A stretch of 64,000 nucleotides of DNA. Origin: Sepioteuthis lessoniana. Its lineage: Eukaryota > Mollusca > Cephalopoda > Myopsida > Loliginidae. Below are positions 32,550-43,909 of the stretch, one piece after another. The notes beneath the pieces are model-generated. The model saw nothing but the letters and a program-made list of their open reading frames with translations. It searched no databases and was not told the origin of the DNA. Position numbers and translations under genes: made by a program. Where the stretch lies: assembly GCA_963585895.1 (NCBI GenBank), contig OY757911.1, forward strand, positions 62,697,001 through 62,761,000, read 5' to 3'. Position 1 is the stretch's first letter. Every line of letters starts with the position of its first letter.

Positions 32550-33048
32550 GTTTATCTTGTTCTATTTTCTTATGTAAACGAAATATGCATGATAGAATAG
32601 GGTTACAGAATAAATGGAAATGGATGTACAAAAAATTCCTATATTTAAACAAAACAATATTTCACGTATTGAAACAAAAGTACATAAAAATGAATAAAAG
32701 TTTATCATGTATGCCAATCACAAAAAAATCTTCCCACCCAATCTAGAGAAAGACATCTGTGTGTATTTTAAAGTAAAAAATAAATTAGTAATGCTTGAGT
32801 AATGGTGTTAAATTAAGCCACAATAGAAAAGAGAAAATGTATCTTTACCTTTCGACAGCAAACGGAAAAATCTTTTTTTGTTTTGTTTTAAATTATTTCA
32901 AATTTCGCATGTGGAACGCTCATGAGCAGTAGCTTGATTTTAACTATTTTGATTGGCTGAGGTGTGTAATATTGAGAAGATGCAATGTTTTATTATTTTA
33001 TCTTGGCAGATAAATCTGGTTACTATAAGAACTCCCCCTAAGAAAGAT

Positions 33049-33249
33049 TTATAATCTCTTGGAGAAAAATACTGAAGTTCGTGTAGCATACGTAGCAAGC
33101 TTTGTAGGCCAATTAAGTCGTCTCCCACGACGGGTTATGACTTCAGTTGGCGTTGCAGTCTGTGCTTGTTGTGGCTGATTACCTTCTGTTTGTTGTGTCT
33201 GGTTAGTTTGTATTTCCTCAGGTGTTGTGTCAAAGAAAGCTGGTTTCAA
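33049..33249 (-). pseudogene. gypsy pol C-terminal tail
   Basis: Open for 66 codons: FDTTPEEIQTNQTQQTEGNQ, Gln/Thr-rich linker, then RRGRRLNWP, the Arg-rich end common in this type of pol. ENISINRLKP-like sequence precedes it out of frame. Confidence 0.65.
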
Positions 33250-33404
33250 GCGGTTGATTGAAATGTTCTCATATCTGTTCTGTGTCTGCAGTGCAAATAA
33301 TGTGTCATGCCAGTTTAAAACTTTATAAGGGCCTTTGTAAGGAAGCTCTCCAAGATGTTTGTGTTAGGTCTCGCACCAAAACATCTGTGCCTGTATAAAG
33401 TGCA

Positions 33405-33890
33405 TCATAAATGTATGAGTTTGTCTTGGGAGTCCTTACGGATTCTTTTACAACCTAATAGGTTGTAAAAAAAAAAGGACTCAAACAGTCGTCCTCTGTT
33501 GTTATAATAGATGGGGCGCCAAACCGAGTAATCCATCGAGAAAGGAAAGTATTTGCAATAGTTTTTGCTGTGATGTTTATTATGGGAGAATGCTTCCAGC
33601 CAGCGGGTGAATCGATCAACACATGTTAACAAGTAGGTAAGGGCCTCACGATGTCAATGTGGATGTGAGAAAATCGATCATCAGGGTCCTGGAACTCACA
33701 AATTGCTGCACGGGAGAGTCAGTTGATTTTTGTTTTCTGGCATGCCATGCAGGCATTTGCCCACCTGCGGACGTCCGAGGATATTCGTAGCCATACGTAT
33801 CTTTCTGAGAGTAGTTTTGTAGAAGCATTTACTCCAGGATGTGATATGTTTGAAGTGAATCAAATATCTGTTTTCACGGCTTCTCAAGTA
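33405..33890 (-). pseudogene. gypsy integrase relic
   Basis: Minus strand: zinc-binding remnant with HACMACQK-like residues in a broken frame near 33750, then LTCVDRFTRWLEAF at about 33632-33590 containing the first catalytic Asp. The core is frameshifted and cut short at about 33470; the remaining Asp and Glu are not identifiable. Confidence 0.65.
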
Positions 33891-34290
33891 CAGATGGATG
33901 AAGCTGTTTTGTCGATGTGTCGCATATGATGTTATATTTTGTATGAGGAAGAGGAAATTGTTGTAATTTCAATGCTGCTTTTAACTGTTTAAAATGATGC
34001 AGTTGTATGTCTTATAACTGTTTTGATGCCATGACTTGAGCGTCAATATCAGGATATTGCTATAAAGCGTTTATACTGTTTGAGAACAACACCCACAGCA
34101 CGATCCAATATGTCACAGGCTAGACACAACTCAGAATTGGTTAGGACATGAGATGGACTTGTAACATTGCATAGAATTAGTTTGACTTTATTAAAAGCTG
34201 CTAAGGCTTCATTATGTCACAATTTTTAATGTCAGTTAAAATGTCCGTTAAGGGACGTAGAATTAGGACACAATTTGGTATGAATCTCCT

Positions 34291-34720
34291 TTAAAAGTTG
34301 AGCATCCCCAGAAATTGGCGTAGTTGTTTCACGGTGGTTAGAGATTTGAAATTGTTGATAGCTTCAGTTTTGTCTGTAAGTGGAGAAATACCAGCTGCAC
34401 TAATGTTGTGGCTTAAAATATTTACTTCAGAGTGATCAAAAAGACATTTGATTGGGTTTATGATGACCCAATACACACTAAATCTTTTGAAATTTGTTTC
34501 CACATGTTGAATTTTTCTCATTGGATGAACTGGCGACTAGTGTATCATCAATGGATACAAAACAGAAATCCAAATTGTATAAAACACGGTTCATGAATAT
34601 CTGAAATGTTTGGGCTACATTTCTTAGGCCAAAAGGGACGCGTAGAAATTCAAATAAACCTAATGGAGTTGTAATCGCAGTTTTTGGTATGCCAGAAGGT
34701 TCTACTGGATTTCGGTTGTA
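34291..34720 (-). pseudogene. gypsy reverse transcriptase relic
   Basis: TTPLGLFEFLRVPFGLRN, then NRVLYNLDFCFVSIDDTLVA, so the catalytic box reads SIDD at 34555-34544 instead of Y/F-x-DD. HNISAAGISPLTDK and TVKQLRQFLGMLNF follow, the conserved connection to RNase H. Frameshift between the two halves near 34510. Confidence 0.75.
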
Positions 34721-35199
34721 TGCACGTATTAAATATATTCTTAAAAAGGTATTTTCGCTTGTATTTGAGATGTCACATCAAGCAACTACGGAAGAAGATA
34801 AAGATCTGCTTGGGAGATGACATTTAACGCACGATTGTCGATGCATGGGCGCCAAGAACCACATTTTTAGGGATCATGTGCAGTGGTAAAGTCCTATCGC
34901 TTTTAGATGGCCGAATAATTCCAAGTTCAAGTATTTGGTCAAATTCCATTTTGCTATTTTCAACTTTTCTGGCGATAAACATCTTGGACGTGCATGTATA
35001 GGGGGACAAGTAGTTGTAATGAGGTGTGTGACATTGTGGGTTAGATTTGTTTTGTGGAATGGTGGAGTTGTGATCGTAGTATATTTTTCTAAAAGTGCCT
35101 TAATTAGTTTTATAGTGGTGGAACATGCAATGGAGGGGCTTAATTGTTCGGTAGCCTGGAAAAAAACTTCTGTTTTTTAAGGCTTGTAACAGGGTCTAC

Positions 35200-35648
35200 T
35201 AGACTTCTATTGTTCATGCCTATCAGTTGACCGAAATGTTGAAAGAAATCAGCCCCAAGAATTGTGGTGAAGACGTCTGCGGGGGTGAAAACTCATTTAA
35301 AAAAGCGTCAAAGTCCAAAATTTAGGCTAATACATTTTTTGGCGGAACGTATTGATAATAGTATCGTAGACGGCCTGAAGGGTTAATTTCTTTGGGTCTT
35401 TTCTTTTATCAAAAGGGTGCCTGGAATCAAGGAAATTTGAGCATCATTATCTACTAGATAATTAAGGACGGTAGTTGTATCGTATATGTCAAGTAGACGA
35501 CCTTTGTTGCTTGGATGTGTGCCGAAGAATTCGTCCTCGCTTTCTGCCGGTGTACTTATTTAAATGTGACCTGGTTTTAAAAGCACTTGACTGAATACAT
35601 TTCCGTGCATTTTCCCGCAAACGATTGTTATACCAACCATAAAGACTA

Positions 35649-35650
<2 letters not shown>
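35200..35650 (-). pseudogene. gypsy gag end and protease relic
   Basis: CWYHNRL then ARKC remnants at about 35640-35590 match a CWYH...F...A..C..PC gag end known from some gypsy elements. LVDNDAQISLIPG at about 35463-35421 is the protease active region; the expected DTGA is DNDA, an unusual substitution. FFQHFGQLIGM-type sequence follows near 35250. Confidence 0.6.

Positions 35651-35651
<1 letters not shown>

Positions 35652-35721
<70 letters not shown>
35652..35721. repeat. (TA)35 microsatellite
   Basis: It truncates the gypsy relic. Confidence 0.95.
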
Positions 35722-35727
<6 letters not shown>

Positions 35728-35899
35728 ATGTCTAACAGAAATTTCTTCAGAAATGTCATAAGAAATTGGAACGATAAAATGAACGATTCATAAGATTCAG
35801 CAAGTTACTTGAAGCATGGATTAGAAATATTTGAATATTCTTTTTTTTGCAATTAAATCTTCATGACAATTAATATTTATATGTGACGTTAAGTTATTG

Positions 35900-36315
35900 A
35901 TGTTGGTTGGTTCTTTTGTTTTTCGACGAATCGAACCTTTTGAGTCATTTGACGCCGAATTAATTTATTTTGATAAAAATTCAAACTATTCAGTTTAGTG
36001 TAAGTACAGATTTTTGTTTACCCACAATTAAGTGTCAACATAGTTTTATTTCCAACAATTCAGTTTGGCATAAGTACGCAGCTTAGTTCTATTGGACCCA
36101 TAGATAGGACCCTATCAGGTGCTACCACTCCAGACTAGAGTGGACTTGGGAGTGATGGTAATAAAGAGATACTCTGCATTCCCCAAAGCTCCAGCATTAC
36201 AGGAACTTCACCATCAGATTGTTTAGTGTCATAAGCAGGACACTCGTTGGAGGAGTTTTACTCTTCTGAAGAGATGCAGTTGGTGTATTCTACTGCCCCA
36301 GCTGACTGGGCAATC
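35900..36315 (-). mobile_element. SINE-2, near full length
   Basis: Decayed tail, one type-A unit (aactattcagtttagtgtaa), unique block (aggaccctatcaggtgctac) and head (cccagctgactgggc). Confidence 0.8.
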
Positions 36316-36424
36316 AGTTATTAAGCAAGCGCAATGTTCATTGAAATAGCTGTCCTTCAAATGAAGATCAAGAAGTTGTTATTGACTAAGCTTTTCTCAA
36401 ATATGGCACACAGGCCTCGGATTA

Positions 36425-36510
36425 CTCACGGTACTTGTTGCTGCCTAGTAGTCACCCATCTAAGTATTAAACAAGTTCATCACTGCTTAAATGTTATTTA
36501 ACAGTAATAC
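36425..36510 (-). pseudogene. 5S rRNA-derived fragment
   Basis: Minus strand: catttaagcagtgatgaac, then taatacttagatgggtgact. This follows the 5S gene order AAGUUAAGCAAC ... UACUUGGAUGGGUGACC through box C; the 3' part (gtaccgtg) is decayed. The 5' third is not recognisable. Either a 5S pseudogene or the head of a 5S-derived SINE. Confidence 0.6.
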
Positions 36511-36871
36511 TAGAAAGTCGTTTCAAATAATCTCTCCTTTGCACATCATTCAGATTGGATTTCAAATAACACATGATTTTCCAATGTGCACAGTTGTTAT
36601 TTTTAAAGATTTATCTAAACTTTTTAAAGTCGTATACTGATTATTATTACAAGATTAAAACAGTATTTACAATTTCAACTTCATATTTCTTGTAATTTCT
36701 ATATTACTACAAAAAAAAAATGCATTATGAATTAAAGAATTACTTGGTACGTGTCCTGATCTTTTTTTCTATCAGCTTGCTCCTCCTAATTTTAAAACCA
36801 GTGTGAAAATAGAATAAAATTAGATAATGAGAGACATTCCATTCAACAGAAATCTGTACTTCAGTTTTGGT

Positions 36872-37070
36872 TTCTTTTTTTAATGACATATCAACCTTCA
36901 TGAGATATTTAATACACAAGCAATCCTTGAAGAACGGAAGGGATAAGGTATTTCAAGCTTCTCCCATTGGTATTAGTCCGAAAGTTACCACAATATCGTG
37001 ATTGGAAACGAACTCGCTAACAACAATGTTGTAGTCCAGCACATTAGCCACTACGAAATTGGGTATTCCC
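36872..37070 (-). mobile_element. SINE-1, diverged
   Basis: Reverse tail (aatgacatatcaaccttcat), core (tggtattagtccgaaagt) and head (acgaactcgctaac, agccactacga). Confidence 0.72.
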
Positions 37071-37074
37071 CTAA

Positions 37075-38080
37075 AAATATGCACTGAAACAGAACTGAAA
37101 ATCTAAAGTCGTAAGAGAAGTCTAAGAATAATTACAATTTTTGACAAAGTTAGATGAGTTTACAAGCAGAAACAACGAAAATTTATATTCTGGAATAATT
37201 TTTGAGTAGACATAACTTATTCTGCTGGCAAACATCAAATGAAGATAATTTTCTTTTCAAATGAATTTTTAATGAACAACAAAACTAACTTGTTAAACAT
37301 TTCACCACGGTAAATACTAGCTGAATTACCTTGCTCCAAAATCTAAACCCTTTCTGGCCCTCTGCCCATTACGAACTGAGTGGCTAGTCATTTTCAAAAG
37401 TCCTTGCCAGTGATCGTTTCTCATACACATCTCTCAAGTTCCCGTGGTTAACCCTTGTTATCGGTCACACAGCCGAGCACTTGGTTCACAGGTGTTGCGA
37501 GGTGGCTACTACATTGTATTTAATACTGATAGTAAACCATTTAGAGACAAGTTATGAGAAGTCGCGCGATAAATATGATTCTGAAGTACGACAATTTATG
37601 TGAAAATTTTGTAGACAACATCTTCAAGCAACTTTTCCCAGAATTTTAATATTCATTGTCAATTAAAATTTTATAGTGAATAATGACACTTAAGAGATTG
37701 ATTAATTGTAGCCGTTTTTGTCACTTGAGCTGAAATGCTGAGTGATTATTTTTACTTTACCAACCAGAACTAACAAGACATTTAATCAGTAGTGATCAAT
37801 TAAATCTGAATGATTATTTCATAGAGATAATATAATCCGTTATTTAGAAAGATTGGAAATTTAAATCATGTAGGATTTATTACACCTTGCAGCAAAATAA
37901 TATCCCGCTGATAACTTTTTAATGTTAGGGACGTCCTCTCGATAAGAACCCCCACTTTCCTCATGTGGAGCAAGAATTTACGTTAAAACTTTCGTTAAGT
38001 TAAATGAATATGAATACTAATTTTGGTGGTTACACAACAAACTTTTTAGGGGTACATGAAGAACAAACTTTGACCAAATT
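37075..38080. other. No recognised feature
   Basis: No family match, no tandem structure and no coding similarity. Confidence 0.4.
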
Positions 38081-38083
38081 TTA

Positions 38084-38139
<56 letters not shown>
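38084..38139. repeat. (TA)n(TG)n microsatellite
   Basis: About 10 TA then 18 TG units. 38140-38740 holds nothing recognised; its open frames are low-complexity. Confidence 0.94.
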
Positions 38140-38142
<3 letters not shown>

Positions 38143-38744
38143 CTCCATTAAAACATTGTTGCTTTTGAAAACCATAACGTCAGAATAAATATGCAATTTA
38201 AAATCTAAAACCTAAGCTGGTTATATATGGGATTGAGAACCTTCATTTTATTATTTCATTTTTCTGTTTTACATTTTTTTATGGCAATGCTTAAAGAATT
38301 CAAAATTGTTCCTTGGTTCTCATATTATCGGCCTCATTTCCTTTGTATATGTAAGTGTTTCTCAGCATGTGTGTCTCTCTTAAAACCAAGTAATCTATCT
38401 ATCTATCTTATTCTTTTGTCTTCATTTAATTCACCCGAAATCCCGTATGTGTACGTTAGTGTGTGTCAAAGTATAAATATGTCTCTCACTACGAAGTGAT
38501 CAATGTCTTGAATTGCTTTGTTCTCATTTCATTACAGTGTGTATGCGTTAATGAGTGTCTGTGCAGGATTGTGTCTCTTTCAACCAAGTAACTGTCTTTT
38601 TGAGTCTGATCAAATTTATCTATCTATCTGTCTTAGTCTGTTCGTATATGTCTGTCTGACTGCTTATCTTGTTCGTCATCATTTTATTCACTCCCCACCT
38701 ATTATGCAAATACGTAGACCTCTTGCAATCCATATGTCAACCTT

Positions 38745-38795
38745 AAGTTGCTTATGATTTATGCCATGTAAACCTTTGTAATGCCAGATCCTGTT

Positions 38796-38832
<37 letters not shown>

Positions 38833-39770
38833 CATAGGCTTTTAGGAAGCAGTGTCTCATCGACCGAGAGAGACATCGACACACGACCAACAAAGGCATG
38901 GACAGCTATCAATAGACGATCAGTCATATGGAAGTCAGACCTGGCCGATAAAATGAAAGGCAGTTTATTCCAAGCAGAGATCGTATCGATACTGCTATAT
39001 GGATGCACTACATGGACGCTAACAAAACGGCTGGAGAAAAAGCTTGACGACAACTACACAAGAATGTTGCGAGCAATATTAAACAAGTCCTGGAGGCAAA
39101 ACCCTACGAGGCAGCAGTTGTACGGCCACCAACCACCTATCACAAAAACTATCCAAGTTAGACGAACCAGACATGCAGGACACTGCTAGAGAAGCAGGGA
39201 CGAGCTCATAAGTGATGTACTCCTATGGACCCCTTCACATGGCCGTGAAAAAGCAGGGCGGCCAGCTCGAACCTACATACAGCAGCTCTGTGAGGATACG
39301 GGGTGTAGCCCTGGGGACCTACCGGAAGCGATGAACGATAGGGAGGAGTGGCGAGAGAGGGTCAAGGATATCCGTGCTGGTGGCACGACAAGATGATGAT
39401 ATCATAGGTAACATTATTTTTAAACGAACCAGAGTTCATTTGTTCACATACAATTAAATGGTTTCAAGAATTGTTATTCAGCACTAATTCTATTCAATAT
39501 CAACAGTTTTATTTATCAAGTATTCCTATCTGATACGAACAACCTGCACATAGCTCTATTGTTTCAAAATCACTAATAATATAATCCTTAGTGAAACGAT
39601 TGAATAGTTCCATTTGACTCATAGATGGGACCCTAACAGGAACTACTACTCCGAATCAGAGTTGAGCAGGAAGTAATGGTTATGAACAGGTACTCCACAT
39701 TCCTCAGACTCCAAAGCGGAAGCCTCCTAATCAGATTCAGTTTACTGTCATACCTAAGACACAAAATCGT
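38745..39770 (-). mobile_element. SINE-2 composite element split by LINE-A
   Basis: Decayed tail (atgccagatcctgttcac), CA/TA spacer, LINE-A insertion at 38839-39398, then the spacer resumes (ggtaacattatttttaaacg), tandem units and unique block (gggaccctaacaggaactac). Confidence 0.72.
38839..39398 (+). pseudogene. LINE-A 3' fragment with perfect 10-bp target duplication
   Basis: The sequence atatcatagg is at 38829-38838 and 39399-39408. The insert begins inside the thumb (GSSVSST-type, 5' truncated), continues KRLEKKLDDNYTRMLRAILN and RRTRHAGHC, meets a stop (TGG to TAG) at the W of HCW, and ends with the (ATG)n tail gatgatg. Target duplication plus truncation plus tail is the signature of target-primed reverse transcription. 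Confidence 0.88.
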
Positions 39771-39980
39771 TTCAAGTATGTCTATTTAATACTAATAATT
39801 CTATTTGATATCAAGCAATTGTTTCCACAGAGTTAAATGTCTCAAGACAGTAAATGATTGAATCGTTCTATTTGACCAATAGATAGAAGGGATATCAACA
39901 TGTACTATCACTCCGGATCAGAGTGAAGGGGGACTCCACATTCCCCTAAGATCCGGGACTAGAGCCTTGCAATCAGATGG
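39770..39980 (-). mobile_element. SINE-2 fragment
   Basis: Tandem unit (aaaatcgtttcaagtatgtc) and part of the unique block (cactccggatcagagtg). The next copy starts directly after. Confidence 0.65.
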
Positions 39981-39984
39981 TTTT

Positions 39985-40425
39985 GTTTGATTTGGTTTTA
40001 TGACACATCAATCCTTGCAGGTTATTAATGCCAAATCCATTTTTATACATAAATACAGTTCTATTTCAAACAATTCAGTTTAGCATAAGTGCACTTTTTA
40101 ATTCTATTCGACCCCTAGATAGGACCCTATCAGGTGCTACCACTCCGGGTCCGAGTGGACCTGAGGGCGATGGCTTTGAAGGGGTACTCTGCATTCTCCA
40201 AAACTCCAGCATTACTGGAACCTTACCATCAGATTGTTGTGTCATATCCAGGACACTTGGAGGAGTCTTACCAACTGCAGAGATGCAGTCGGTGTATTCG
40301 GAAGATGGTTGGCACAGATGGTTTAAGGTTATATCAGGACATTCGTTAAAGGGTTCTACCTCTGTGCAATGTTCCGGTCGACATATTCTACAGTACCAAC
40401 CGACTGGGCTCTCTACCTTCAATGT
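39985..40425 (-). mobile_element. SINE-2, short full-length form
   Basis: Tail (ggttttatgacacatcaatc), one type-A unit, unique block (aggaccctatcaggtgctac) and head (accaaccgactgggctc). A 75-bp segment near 40300 repeats the end of the block (tatcaggacattcgtt). Overlapping open frames on both strands (40028-40438 and 40449-40075) are both within it and not genes. Confidence 0.82.
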
Positions 40426-40518
40426 ACGCAAAAGATGAAGTGTGTGCATGAATGCAAGTATGTGTCTGTGTGTACTAGTGCAGATGTTTGTTCGCGTTTC
40501 CTAAAACCAAACGATTTA

Positions 40519-40551
<33 letters not shown>
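40519..40551. repeat. (ATCT)n microsatellite
   Basis: About eight units. No recognised feature in 40552-40795. Confidence 0.93.
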
Positions 40552-40799
40552 AAGAAGCAGTGTAAATGTAACTGATGTACATTAATACATTAAGTTCGTT
40601 ATGGGAAATAACTACAAGACACCATGGACGATATACCCTCGCTATGATCTAATTATTAATTTATACTAACAAATGCCGAGTACTTTAAAGTCGCAAGACG
40701 CAGAACCCTTTATATTGACCAGGAAGGGTTGCATTTTCTCTACTTAAGATACAAACTCACAGAATATGATAAAGATTGATCGATAAAACAAGACAAGAT

Positions 40800-41050
40800 A
40801 TAAACATAGATAAGTTGGCTGATCGTAGTCGAGGGCGACCCGAAGGCACGCTTTTCCATAGCTACTACACCGACGTGTAGGAGAAGGCTTTACACCTTTC
40901 CCTGGATTTCTTCACTTGATCCCTACCTTATAATGCTGAGAGTTAAGAACGGATGCATGAAGTACCATTTTTTAGTCTTTGGTATGCCTCGACTAGGGAT
41001 TAGCCCCGGTCTCCCGGACTATTGGCGAACACTCTAAACATTATTCCAAT
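40800..41050 (-). mobile_element. SINE-5, near full length
   Basis: Reverse of body (gtcgagggcgacccgaag, agctactacaccgacgtg, tccctaccttataatgctg) and tRNA-like head (gggattagccccggtctcc, gaacactctaaac). Confidence 0.78.
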
Positions 41051-41133
41051 GCTTATCCTAAACGTTTTCATCGCCTACGTCTTACGAATGTGTATAAAGT
41101 AGGCGTATAAAGGAGACTTCGTACTTGACTTTA

Positions 41134-41167
<34 letters not shown>

Positions 41168-41206
41168 TTGTCATATAAAACTAATTTTTTATTATGTATA
41201 GACACA

Positions 41207-41210
<4 letters not shown>

Positions 41211-41268
<58 letters not shown>
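41211..41268. repeat. (CT)n microsatellite
   Basis: About 29 CT units; a TA array lies just upstream at 41136-41165. Confidence 0.95.
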
Positions 41269-41270
<2 letters not shown>

Positions 41271-41519
41271 GCTATATAGCAGAACGGTACCTACTGTAGC
41301 GCAAGGATTAACAAATATTTTTATGATGACATCCTTGATTTAATTTCGATTCTCATTTGCGTACCACTCTATCTGTTCTTGTGTTAGACTTAACAAATCT
41401 CAGTAAATAACCTAGCTCATTGGGAGATGAAATAGGTTTATACAAATTGACTTTGACAGAAACAGAAATATAATTCAGAATAAATCTGATTCTGTTCATC
41501 CAACTTTTTCAATCTGTAT

Positions 41520-41525
41520 GTTGTT

Positions 41526-41594
<69 letters not shown>

Positions 41595-41620
41595 CATACA
41601 TATATATATATATATATAAA
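41520..41620. repeat. (CT)n then (TA)n microsatellites
   Basis: CT array to about 41590, then TA. Confidence 0.92.
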
Positions 41621-41767
41621 TGACAGTCGTTAAAATAGTTCTTCGCATCAGTCTAGAAGAAGAGCCATAGCTAAACATTTTATAACTTACTTAGATTTCT
41701 GTCTTAATTTCTGTGAGAGATGTGGGATGAATCTAAAATCTGAATGAGGCTTAGAACTTTTACAACA

Positions 41768-41768
<1 letters not shown>

Positions 41769-41821
<53 letters not shown>

Positions 41822-41862
41822 GTGTGTGTGTGTGTGTGTGGAAAGAGAGAAAAAGAGAGAGA
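41769..41862. repeat. (TA)n(TG)n(AG)n(TG)n compound microsatellite
   Basis: Four different dinucleotide runs in series. Confidence 0.92.
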
Positions 41863-41889
41863 GATAAACTGATCAAAATTGTTACATTA

Positions 41890-42125
41890 ATTGGTTGGAT
41901 GGTTGGTTGGTTGGTTATTTTATGATGTATCAGTACTTTTCAGTTATTTAACAGTAAATTCTGTTCATACATACAGACATACATGTGTGTGTGGGGGGGA
42001 TCTCTGAATGATTACTTTGTAAGTAACATTTTTAAACGAGCCAAAGTTAAATGGTTTCAAGTACTGCTATCTGACTCTAATTCTTCTATTGGCACATAGA
42101 TAGATAGATAGATAGATAGATAGTG
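41890..42125 (-). mobile_element. SINE-2 3' part ending in (GATA)n
   Basis: (TTGG)n, decayed tail (gatgtatcagtacttttc), spacer (gtaacatttttaaacgagcc) and one tandem unit, then six GATA units at 42097-42123. Confidence 0.65.
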
Positions 42126-42545
42126 TTATCATATAAGAGTTTAATGAATGGGCCTTATGGGCTGGATATTGAAATTCAAGTCGGACTTTTGCTGTGTCTA
42201 TGAACTATATCCTCATTCGCATTGTTGGTTGAAGATAAATGTCTTTTCTTGTTTCTTTTAAGTCATCCTCCCACTTATTTTCTAAATTTTCTCTACTCAG
42301 ATTCGGAAAACATTTTTTATACGCTTTCATGGTTAGAGCCACGTAAATCATAACTTATTATCAAATTACGTAAAAGGATATGTTTTACTTTAATTCAGTT
42401 GCGTATAAAACTAACGATTACTTTTTTCATATCACCTTGAACCTCCCTGCTTAGCCTCGCTTCTAGATATTACGACACATTGATTTAAAAGTTATTTTTC
42501 TTCTAATCTAGTAACCAGGATTTTATATTTCTGGTGGAATGCTAA
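42126..42545. other. No recognised feature
   Basis: No similarity recognised. Confidence 0.35.
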
Positions 42546-42549
42546 GTGC

Positions 42550-43905
42550 ATATGAACCAAACAAAAAGTCAAATGTAGAGCTCCCTGAGAGTCAAAAAGC
42601 AGTTATTGAAAACGAGATAACATGAAAAGAGCATTTTTATAAAACAACAAACAACAATATGGAGAAACTTAAAAAAGCACCGAGAGACCATACCAGAAAA
42701 CCAACTAGAATATATTCGAAACCAAATCAATAAAATTATAAATTAGGTAGAACATAGAAAATTACGTTTAAAATGGTCAACAGTAAATGAAGTGATCGGA
42801 AAGAAAAGAACCTCAAGTGCAAAACTATAAGCAGGTGGTCAAGAAGACAAACTTCAGAAGTGGAAAGAACATTTCAAGAATCTACTTGGAAATTCTCCCC
42901 AAATCACAGACAACCAGATAGAAGAAATTATTAATGGCTTACAAGACATCAAATTTGCACACTTTACCGGGGAAGAACATGCAGCATTTCTGAAAAAAAA
43001 TATCTGTAGAAAATACCTCCTAAAGTAGGAAAGACAAGGTAATTTGCCCTCTTGCTTCTTAGATTATGCAACGTTGTATATAAACAAAATACAGTAGAAA
43101 AATGGGCGAAATCCTAAATTCTCCCCTTCACCAAGAAAGATGGCCTCAGATTTATAATGCCATGTTTCTTAATCATGATCGACTAGAAATTGAGGACAGA
43201 ATGGTTTTCAGAGAAATTGATCCACTTCTTCTCAGATTCTGACAATTCGTTAAATCATCAAAGGAGTACGTGAAAATAATCTCGAGGCAACACTATTATT
43301 TGTAGATTTCTCAAGGACATTTGATTCCATCCACGGAGAAAAAACGTAGCAAATGCTTATAGCATAGGGTCAGTTTTACCGCTTTTACAAAAGCACGAAA
43401 GAAATACTCACCCGACGATGACACAGATTTCTTCGACATTGTTGCATCAAGAGGAATTGGAATCGACGTGAACTCAGATAAAATAGAGTTCAAATATTTT
43501 AAGCAAGATGTTTCCATTTCCATATTAAATGGTAAGCCTAAATCTGAAGACCATTTCCCATAGGGCGGTAGCAATATCTCATCTACTGAAAGTGATGTTA
43601 ACAAATACAGAGGAATAGCATGGACTGCTAGTGATACATTATTGATCAAATGGAAATCTAATATCTTCGATTAAATAAAACGGGAATTATTTCATGCTTT
43701 AGCCGTGTCAGTACTATTATATTGATGCACCACCTGCACAAAACGCTTGGAGAAAAAGCTAGACCGGAACTACACAAGAATGCTGTGTATCGTTTCGAAC
43801 AAATCCTGGATGTTGCCGTCAGGAGGACCTACCAAGAGCAATAAAGGATAGAGGCAAATGGCAAGAAAAAGTCAAGAGAATCTGTGCTATCATTATGACT
43901 TGAGG
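42550..43905 (+). pseudogene. Long LINE-A relic retaining motif A, motif C deleted
   Basis: The only LINE-A copy reaching upstream of the palm. In order: FKNLLGNSPQITDNQIEEII, KVGKTR, LRLCNVVYKQNTVEKW, ILPFTKKD, then LFVDFSRTFDSIH at about 43297-43335 (first catalytic Asp). TDFFDIVA follows and jumps directly to GIGIDVNSDK, so the segment with QGD and YADD is deleted. Later KRLEKKLDRNYTRML and NKSW jump to LPRAIKDRGKWQEKVK, losing the HAGHCWRS block. Many stops; clearly dead. Confidence 0.75.
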
Positions 43906-43909
43906 ATTA

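Larger units (their letters stand above)
33030..35650 (-). mobile_element. Ty3/gypsy retrotransposon relic
   Basis: Minus strand in canonical order: gag zinc-knuckle-like end, protease, reverse transcriptase, decayed RNase H, integrase and a C-terminal tail. It stops at a purine tract (agggggag at 33039-33032) that looks like the polypurine tract before a 3' LTR. At the 5' side it is cut by the (TA)n at 35652. Stops and frameshifts are everywhere, and neither LTR is identified. Lineage below Ty3/gypsy is not decided. Confidence 0.78.

Noticed and set aside
40028..40449. Overlapping open frames of 136 and 124 codons on opposite strands
   Set aside because: Both fall inside a SINE-2 copy; other copies of the same segment are not open.
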